64,000 nucleotides of DNA. Origin: Ophthalmolycus amberensis. Its lineage: Eukaryota; Chordata; Actinopteri; Perciformes; Zoarcidae. The stretch covers positions 476,001 to 540,000 of the forward strand of contig JAFEUB010001529.1 in the NCBI GenBank assembly GCA_024529925.1. The letters run 5' to 3'. The stretch's first letter is position 1. Every line of letters starts with the position of its first letter. The translations under genes and the position numbers were made by a program. The notes beneath the pieces were generated by a model. The model made no database searches and had not been told where the DNA came from. It saw nothing but the letters and a program-made list of their open reading frames with translations. Shown in pieces: positions 27,701 to 37,400 of this stretch.

Positions 27701-30700
27701 TGTCATCTTTATTAAGAGCAATACGTCAAAATCCATTCCGAAATCAGTCAGCTCCATGTTGACGGAGACCCCTCCTGAATTGAAACATTTGGGCTCATGC
27801 TATATTTGGCACATTTATCATCCACATGTTTGCATGTAACCAGACTTCTTTCTACCATCCTTCATCATCATCATCGTCTCCCTCCAAATTGCGAAGAGCA
27901 GCAGGAAGTAGGCTAGTGCAAAGTAAACCCACTACCGGGTCTAGAGTAGTGGGCTTGATAGAGTTTTACCCTCAGCGGGGCCCACCACCACCAGCAGGGA
28001 AAGTGAGTGCTCATTGATCGGCCCTTAAGAACACACACACCCTTCTCAAATGCCCTTCCTTGGTACAAAGGGAGAGAAGTCGCGGCTGAATGGAATTCCC
28101 ACCATAAAGGGATCTTTCTTTCACCGTTCGTCTGAAATGAGGAACCACATTCGGGAGGGGGGGGGGGGTTCAGTGCCTCAGAGCTGGCTGTTAACGTGTC
28201 CGCACTCACATCTATACACAGCTTTTCCACTTGTAAAAGACAAACGGGGATCCTAAAAAAGCTGATCAAAAGGATATCTGGATATTAGATATACTCGACA
28301 AAACTCTCAAACGTCATGACTCCTATTATTTCACTATTTTTACGTAGTTCTCTCCTCAGTTTATATGCAACGCTTGATCAAATGCAGTACAAAATAAAAC
28401 ATTTTCAAAGTTACATATGAAAACCTTTACAGTTCAGGTCCAAAATCACATCATATTGTAAGCATTGGCACTGTGTTTGAACCGGAATGGAATCAAACAG
28501 TGTTGGAGCCAATATGAGTGTTGTTATGTTTTTAAGACTTTTCTGGGTAATAGCATACTACACCACAAGGGGGCAGTTAACATGCTGGTGATGAGTTCCA
28601 TCACACAATCGAGTGATAAATACTTGTGAAGCAAGACAAAACTGTGTTTTACAGTTTCATATCTTAAATATACTCTGAAGAGTATAAATAAAATATAAAA
28701 TTTAAAATAAATAGTATACGTCAGTAGATACCCCTCATGAATTCTGAAGCTTTTACAAGTCTTAAAAAAAGGTGTTGGCAAGCGGCTGAAGGAGACTACA
28801 AACTAGTCCACCCTTACAGCCTCGTTGTGTACCAGAGGGGGTTTGGTGCCTTGCTCATCAGTGGCCAGCAGGTGTACTGGCACCTCTCCAGCTACCAGTC
28901 CACACTCCATACCTGGTACGTGTGCAGTTATTTTGTCCAAGCAAGTGCATGTGTTGTCAACCACCCACTTGAAATGGCCATACTATGTTTTGTATGAGTG
29001 ATTTCAATAACAGTAGATGTTTAAATGATGAATGGATAAAAGATATACACCCATCTATCTGTACAGATAGCAAAGTGATTATTTTTTCAAGAAAAAGTCA
29101 CACATTTTGACGACTAGCTGCTTCTTGACAATGTCATCAATGTGTTTTGGGGGGACAGGCCCTGACCCGCTGGATCCCCTCTGTTTGAATAAGTAGAAAC
29201 ACGTTATTGTGTGGTTTTGGCTTTGAATCGGAGGCATCAGAGCACCTGGTAGGTCAGACTTTGAGTATATTGCTTCTTAGTGCCTAGTTCGACAGAAACC
29301 TATAGATCTACAGTATATAGTAAAGAAGAGTTTTAGTTCTGTTAGTTGGGACTTAAACAGATATCTGTTTAGTTAATTACACTTTATCTTTTACACCTTT
29401 TCGGTTTTAACCTTGTCACTGTTACTGGTTGACACAAAAGAACATGTGCAGTTTTTGTATGAAATATGACAGAGAACTGAGGACATTGAAAAACCAGAGC
29501 TGTAAAAGGGGGTATTGCTATAACAACCACATAAACAAGAATCAAACTACGGTAGATGATTTTTTTTTTTTTCCATAACAGCTTTCCCACATGAACCAAA
29601 AAGTTCAATCAATCTTGGTCTGTCATAGTTGTTCGTCAGCTCAGAAACTGATTAAACAGTCTGGATTCCACCACAACTGGGTTTACCACAGAGAAACAAC
29701 TGCAACCGGCGGTCATGGATGTTGTAAAATACAATCTGATGAATGTTTGTTCAGTGACCCGCTTGCAAAATTCACTCACGCAGCTTGACTTTCACCAGAG
29801 AATTCAGCAAATGTGCTCACTCACGATGAATTAAACACACCTGTTAAAAAATACTGACGCTATGATATTCCTGAAATTCCAACGCTAGAGACCATCAAAC
29901 AGTTAACTCATACACCGGACTCCACTGAGCACAGCAGCTGGTTGGCTCCTAGGCAGAGCTGGAAGCCACCAGGGCCACATCAAAACAGTGCACTTATTCC
30001 GGACCCTGTCTGCTGGAGCAGCTACAGAAACAACAGCATTTCAAGTTAGCCACTGACAAGCTAACATCAGCTAACAGCTGGCCGACGAAATAACATGTCA
30101 GAGTGTGATACGATGTCTTTCAAAATGGATCAAAACTGTTAAAAACTGTGTAATATATTAGACAATTTTCACCAGCCTGACTGGCAATTGTAGATTTGAG
30201 GGTGCACTTTAAATAACTGCCTTTTTAGATTATTATTAGTTATGCAATATCATTACAGTAGGCAGTATTACCATGTCATTACTATGTCATCATTTAACAA
30301 GCCTGTCTCCAGCCACGGTAGCGGACTTGTGACATTTGAACTTAGGTATGGCAGTTCTTGAAGCAAAAAAGCTAATGTCAGAATGCTAATAGGTATAAGG
30401 TTCACCATCTTAGTTTAGCCCGTTAGCATGCTAACATTTGGTCATTAGTTATTACAAAGTACAGTTGAGGCTGAAGGGAATGTCATTAGCTTTGCAAGTA
30501 TCTGGTCATAAACCAAAGAATTTGACAGCTTGGTATTCAGACCTGCTGGTGGCCATATAGAAAAAGATAATCGATCACCTAAGTTTTAGAATTCATCCTC
30601 TAAGGACCATGAATATCTTACGCAAATACTACAGCATTCCATCCAATATGTGTCACTCAATAGAAGACATCTCTCCCTGAAACCTGAAGATCAATTTCAT

Positions 30701-31376
30701 GATGGCGCAAGAGAGGATCACCTAAGTAAGTGGTGATCTGGAGATCAAGAATTTGATTTTAATCAGGCTACATTTAAAAGTTTGGTTAATTTATTTTTTA
30801 CCCTCATTTATTATAGTATTTCAACAAGTCATAAAGTATCATGTCAGGTCAAGCAGAGTGCAACAAACCAGCTGACCGTCAGCTGATTCAAACCGGCACC
30901 CATGATGACCGACACTTCAAACATCTGCTAGAGCGGGGTGCAATGACATCTCTTGCTTTGAGCACTATGTAGAGTGTATATTCCACATGTCATGGCATGT
31001 TTGTGTTGGGTGCTCTTACCACTGGAGGGGAGAGTAGAGCAAATTCCAACAATAATGTATCATTTCAATGATGAGAGATGTTATGATTTAAATAAAATGA
31101 CCCAGTTGTTTTATCTCTCGGCTTGTAGCCGGGCAAATCTCCTGTTCAAGTGACTGGAACAGCTGTGAAAATCCCAGTGGGGAGAGAGTGATAAGAAAAA
31201 ATGTCTTTGAAAAATCTCCCTGAAAGACTGCTGATGAGTTTGAATCATCAAATAATCAGCCAGTGGTCTGAGGAAGGAGAGTAAATGGTTAATCTATTGC
31301 AGATCTGTAATTGTAAATGCAAATTAAGTTTCCCTTATTAGAAATAATAATTCAGCCCTTCCGGAGGATCACCATG

Positions 31377-31417
<41 letters not shown>

Positions 31418-34400
31418 AACAGTGGAAATGTGATCAAAGCCAAAATAAGAGATCAGAGGGCTTTCTATGTCGATTAAACCTTAATCTTGAGATTGTCGGC
31501 GGATTACGGGCAAATGGAAATACACAGGGTCGACAGAGCAAAGAAGGAAAAACCAACTGGAAATTAGCTCTTTGTCCAACATATTTATTCCAGTTAAACC
31601 CTGATTAAAAGAACGTCAAAGTGAATCCAGCACACGTACATAGCCAGCCATAAGAAGGCCCACACTTGCTTGCGGTGGAAACCTCCACATCACACACAAA
31701 GACCTCTCACTCTGATCCCATGCTGCCCTCTGGTGGTCACAGCCGTTACTACACCCGAGCTACTGCCTGAAGTGTGATACATTTTGGTCATAGCAGAGAT
31801 TAATTCTCCAGTTCTTATACACCATTTAAAATCAAGTGACTACAACGACATTATGATCTCATTTAAATGAGAACAGAGTTAAAATGTGTGGGTTGGATTA
31901 AACCTTCAGGTTTAGTTGTATATGCATGAACCATATTCCAAGGTTGCAGCATGGACTATCCAAAAAGTGTAACAGAACATCCAAATATTGGCCAAAACAC
32001 TTCTACCACCTGTTCAATTATTGGCTGGCGAGCAAAGTAAACTTCCAGGATCTTCATATGTTCATGTCCTCTTGTTAACTGTACTTTGGTTGGCAGATAT
32101 TAAAATGTAAAGGACGTTAGGATCCAACAACAATGTCAACTTGTAAAAAGTAAGCTTATGGGAGGCTAATGTTAGCATTAGCAACACGCAAATGTATTGC
32201 TTTCCACAATATATCTTCGCAAAGAGCATGGATCTGGTAGACATGGGGAGAGTCATAGGATAAAGGAAGCAAAGATACCGGCCTACCGAACATTTCCCCA
32301 CCACGCAGAGGGAAGTATCATTCAGCCCACATGGCGTCCCATCGATCACCCTCTCCGACTGTCGCACATAGAACCTGAACCCTATGGCCCGGCAGTTGAG
32401 TTCACAATGCTGATCCCCAGGAACTGAAAGCAAAGATTTAGGAGACTGTGAAAACTTTGATGACATATTATTTGGGATATAAGTGCAAAAAAGACAATGA
32501 ATGACATTTGATTGACAGCACATAATACAAATCACTCTACATCCTAACATCTATTGTGTCAATAGAATACTTTCATCCTGTGTCTCAATAAATAAAAGAA
32601 CGTCACATATTAACATTTAATTCAATATTTAACTATTTGAGGTTTATCTTTTTTTTTCTACATGCTTTGTAAATGTAAGGCCCCGAAGATGTATGATTAA
32701 TAGTGGTGTCACGTAATCCCATGAATCAAATCTAATTCTTAAATTCCCAAAAGACTGGAGATGTGAAAAGTGCAGTGCATAGGGCCACATTATGTCACGA
32801 TGGTACGAATGCAACCAATACACAAGCCTACTATTTTTAATTAACTTTAATCCCAGTCAGTCAAAGCGCTAAATCAATTGATTCGACAAAAAATAAAAAA
32901 ATGTTATGCCTGCTTTGTGCCTCGGCTGCTGCTTTAAAACTGCAGTGTATGGCAACATGGCGACAGTTTAGAAATAATGTGTGTTTAAGTGCCCTAAAGT
33001 AGCAGATACATGGGGTTTACAAATTCAGAATGATTCGGAAAGTGTCTGATAAGTTATTAAATTACTTGAGTACAAATTCATAATATCCCACAGCTAACGT
33101 TAGCACAAAAGTTCGACGAAACAAACAATAAAACGCATCCTACAAATGATCCCATTTGTATGAAACCAGCTCTGTGATTTTAACTAAAGATCCCACGTTT
33201 CATTTGGTGACACAAAAACAGCGGTGAGCGACCACAAAGGATCCCGATCCCTGTTCTTTACATTTTGTTCAGGTGCTTTATCAATTAGATACACTATAAG
33301 CCCAAAAGTGAGGTATTTCTTAAACAGATGTACGAGAGCACGTTTAAGCACTGTTCAAGATGGGCGACAAGTAATCCAGACTCAACCTCATACATTTAGC
33401 TGAGGTTATTTAATCTTTACATCTGCAGTACCCGTCAGTCAAGGTCTGCGAAACAAAGACCAGATCTCAAAATACACACGCGTTTGGCAGGATATTAATC
33501 TGGAGCCTGTGAGTTCCATTTGTGTTCTCAGATTAATTACATTGCAGGAGGTGTTTTGACTGTTGCCCGGATACCTCAGGTGAGTTAGGTCAGATGGTTT
33601 GCATGGGTGAACATTTGTCAGTGAGCGAACAGACAGATGACATACTGCAGCGCTTACATCACAACACACCTTAGTTCATATAGTAGGTCATAGGTCGGGC
33701 AGCTGAAGATGTGACTGACAGAGGAGATGTGATTCATTGTGAATTGTGCGTGTGACCGTAAGATTGTGTAGCCTGGAGCACTTTTTAGGCTAGCGTCCTC
33801 AGACTTACAAGCAGGACATACTGTGTATATATTTTCATAGACAGACTGTATGGTCTTACTTTCTTGTTCTTCTATTTGTCTTTTCACCCTCTATTAAACT
33901 CGTGCAATGTTGGTCTGTTAGTCAGACTTGTACTATCGCGCCACCATGAGGTTGCCATTGGTAGTTTCATTGGATAGTCATGAAATTCGGTTCCAGTGTT
34001 CGGGTTACTTTTAATTAAGTTCGGCTGGGAAAAATAGCGTTGGGCTGGAAGATGAAATTTGGGGATGCCTTCTTTTAACATTTGGATATGATGTGAAGAT
34101 ATGAAGCTTTGTATGCTTATGATTTGTTTCCTATTGCACATGTTGTGGTTTTATGGTCTTACAAGGATTTGTGGCAGGGTTAGGATATGCGCCGATTGGT
34201 TGGGTTTTAAGTTGTGATTGGGATGGAAAACTGTCAATCTGCTCTGGCAAAACTGCTCTGTACACACATTTATGTCCCACTAAGGACGGCTTTAACAACT
34301 CTGGAGACAGTAACCATCATCAGGTCAACATTTCAATCAGTCCAGTACTTTCGTTTATGACAAAATATCAGCTAAACGAATGATATTCCCATCAGCCTAC

Positions 34401-37400
34401 TCTGCAATTTGTGTTTGGCGCTAATTAGCAAATGTTAGGATTCTCCAAACTATCACCTGCTAAGCATTAACATCTGACTATTTTAACTGTGAGGATGACA
34501 GTTATGTAGGGCTGTGGATTAGCCTTGTTGTTTTTCAAGTAACTATAGCTACATGGTTATGATTACAGCCTCACTGTTTACCATAAATTAGAGTTTTTAT
34601 ATAAATGTTTACGAGGCGTTTCTGAAGCCCCATTAGCTGTTGCCAGCACAACAGCGAACATTACTCTCCCCGGGGGCCACAGAGGAAAGAAATTACCAAA
34701 GCAATTTTATGTTATTATATAACTTAGTCTCCAAAAATTGAAAGTGGAAATACATACATACAGATATGCACAAACTGTCCTTAGAGCTGCATATGACCTA
34801 CCCTCATTGAAAGGTTCCCACTCGTACAATCTGCCCATGAAAGGTCGGTTGTTGTATGAAGAACACTGAACAGCCCTGATGTGTCTGCTGGATGGAGGAC
34901 AGGCCTGAGGATGGACCAGAAACACACGTAAACATCAGACACACATACATTTATTTTACACAAAGACAGGTGAATCCTTTTGTAACCACAGCAAGCTCAC
35001 ATTTCTCATTGTCACGCTCTGCAGCCATTGGTTGACTGCTGCAGACAACCTTCTGTGTTTTACCAGTTTTAACCCTGTGCTTGCAGCTCTTGCCAAAGTA
35101 GTTGGATGAAGGCTCGCCAGTGTAACTCAAACTCCCTGACATCCCCCCGTATCTCCTTTGTCGAAACAAGCCCCTGGTCTGCTTTACTTTGCATAATATC
35201 TGGGTCATCGCATTAACATTAAATATTTAGTGGAAGTATTACATGCTTTAAACTCGAACAAATGTTTGTTTTGCAGAGGTTATGTGAGAAGCTAACATAT
35301 AGGCCTCCACCACCTTCCAGCATGTCGCGGTGGGCGTGTCAATGCTCGCAAGCCAGCAAATATCTTGCTCCTGGAATCCCACAATGCCTTGCTCAGTGCT
35401 GAGTTGCGCCACCTGCAGTGGATCTTTATCATCGTCCGGCACTGTGGAAAAAACTGAGCTTGCGATAAGTGGTCCGTCTGTGCAAGTCTTACACTTCTAT
35501 CTCCTGCTCTAATATTCTTTATTTAATTGTACTCACTTTTTTTTGTAAATAAATTCTACAAAATCAATATATAGTATTTTCTTCCACTCACAGCTTTATC
35601 AACAAACGAATTAAAGGAATCGAAAACAAATCAGAGCAATAACAAAACTCAGTAATGTTATTTATCTGTTTAATTCCCATGTCTAGCCAACATGCTGGGA
35701 ATAATAATAAGACGGTGCAGATTTGCATACATTACTGTTGCAGATCCTGTTGTGAGCATGCTCCCCTGTGCAGAAGGAACTCGGTAGGGGGTTGTAGGGT
35801 CTCTCTTGGTGCTGCTGGGGTCCAGACGTCTGGCTGCTTGACTGCGGCTCTTGCTGGACCTGAACCTGGTTGACCGAACCAGGCTGGTAGAGAGGTGCCC
35901 ACACTTGGTTATGTTTGGGCTGCTGTGCCCTGGGTCTGCTGTGGCGATGGAGGGTGTTGGCGGGGTCCAGGTTGTTTGACCTGTGGCTGCCGTGGCCTCT
36001 AGCGGCGGACTGGTGGGCGTCAGCTGCAGCAGAGCGTCTCTGTCTGTGGGGGCGAGCCGTCCCAGGGCTCTGGCCCGTGTCCGTCTGCAATGGAGTGACA
36101 TAAGGAGCTCTCCCGTAGCCATACCTCCCCGGGGTGATCTGAGTGACCCTCCTGAGGACACAGACATGATGACATCACCAACTCGACCAATCCTGTGCCA
36201 GTTGTCACCACCATCTCTAGACCTACACACGTCCCTGCTAACTAGAATTGAATCCAGTTACCCTTCGTCTGTCAAATTAAAGTATCAAACCTCGTAAAAC
36301 CAACCAGAGATTGTACAACAAAGGCCATGCAGCATATTTGGATCCACACCTTTTTAATTTATCTTTTAGCAAAGTTTCTTCTTTCGCTGAGGAAACTGTC
36401 ACGGTTCTTCATCCGAAACAAGGAAATCGGAGAAGCGTCACGATCTGGGAGCTTTTGTCGTAGCTTGGCTCCTTAGATTCCAACTCAAACAGCCCCCCCC
36501 CCCCCCCCCAATTCCCCATTACTCAGCTGTCAGTGCTATTTGTTTAAAGGCAAGCACAACAGGAAGGGGGTCACAAAGCTGCCAAGCACAAGCCGAGCCT
36601 TTGACGACATCCATAAAAGACTAGCTTCACACTGAATGGCAGTTAGACGGCCCACAGCGATGGCTCCAAAGAGTCACTTTTAGACCAGAGCTGCTCAGCA
36701 TGCAGCACAGCCGCACAGGCTCTTTTAAGAATTGCAGATATTGACAAAGACACGAACTACTGAAAAAGACTTCCTTGTTGACCATCATGATAGTGAAATT
36801 ACTTCCAATAGACAGTTAGTTTAGTACTTCGTTAGTTTACCACTCAGGTGAAATAAATGAATATGAACGCAAATAAAATACACAATAATTACAAACTCTT
36901 TTGCGACAATTTGCACAGCACCTTGTGTCTTTAGCTACTGATAAGTGACAAGTTAAAATGAAATGCTGATGGTAGTGGTGGAGAGCGCCATCTAACACAG
37001 CTCCAAAATCTCTTATTGGTGTTCAACTGGCTTGGAATCTGGTGAGGGTGAAGGTCTAAGCATATCAATCCCATAAATGTTACTCATCAAGTATTGACTC
37101 CTCGTGTCCTGTCTGGAAGCGTCTGCATTTGTAATGTTTCTTCATTCATTTGATCTGTTTTTTTTTTCTCTTGTCACCCATCTGAATCCAAACACTTCCT
37201 CTAATTAGATAAAAACAATCCCAGACTTGGTAAAATACCAGTTGTAAGCACACTGATTTAAACATCTCAGTTAGTGCAGGACGAAACAGTACCTCCGTCC
37301 ACCGGGCCGGGTCTCCTTCTCCTTCCTCAGATCGCCACCACTGCTGCTGTTGTAGTACCTGCCTGCGTCGCGGTGCAGAGGAACCGTTGGCCGCAGGGCT

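Larger units (their letters stand above)
22263..32286. other. thsd4 large intron, 5' part
   Basis: 10 kb between the alternative first exon and exon 6. It contains a retroelement tail (24.2 kb), a C13 run (26821-26833), a G12 run (28159-28170) and a GT microsatellite (31379-31416). Open frames near 27.3-27.8 kb are longer than average but have no recognisable family, so I leave them uncalled. Confidence 0.6.

Noticed and set aside
27318..27762. Overlapping 106- and 117-codon open frames on opposite strands
   Set aside because: No recognisable family, start context or splice link; GC-rich intronic sequence readily gives such frames.
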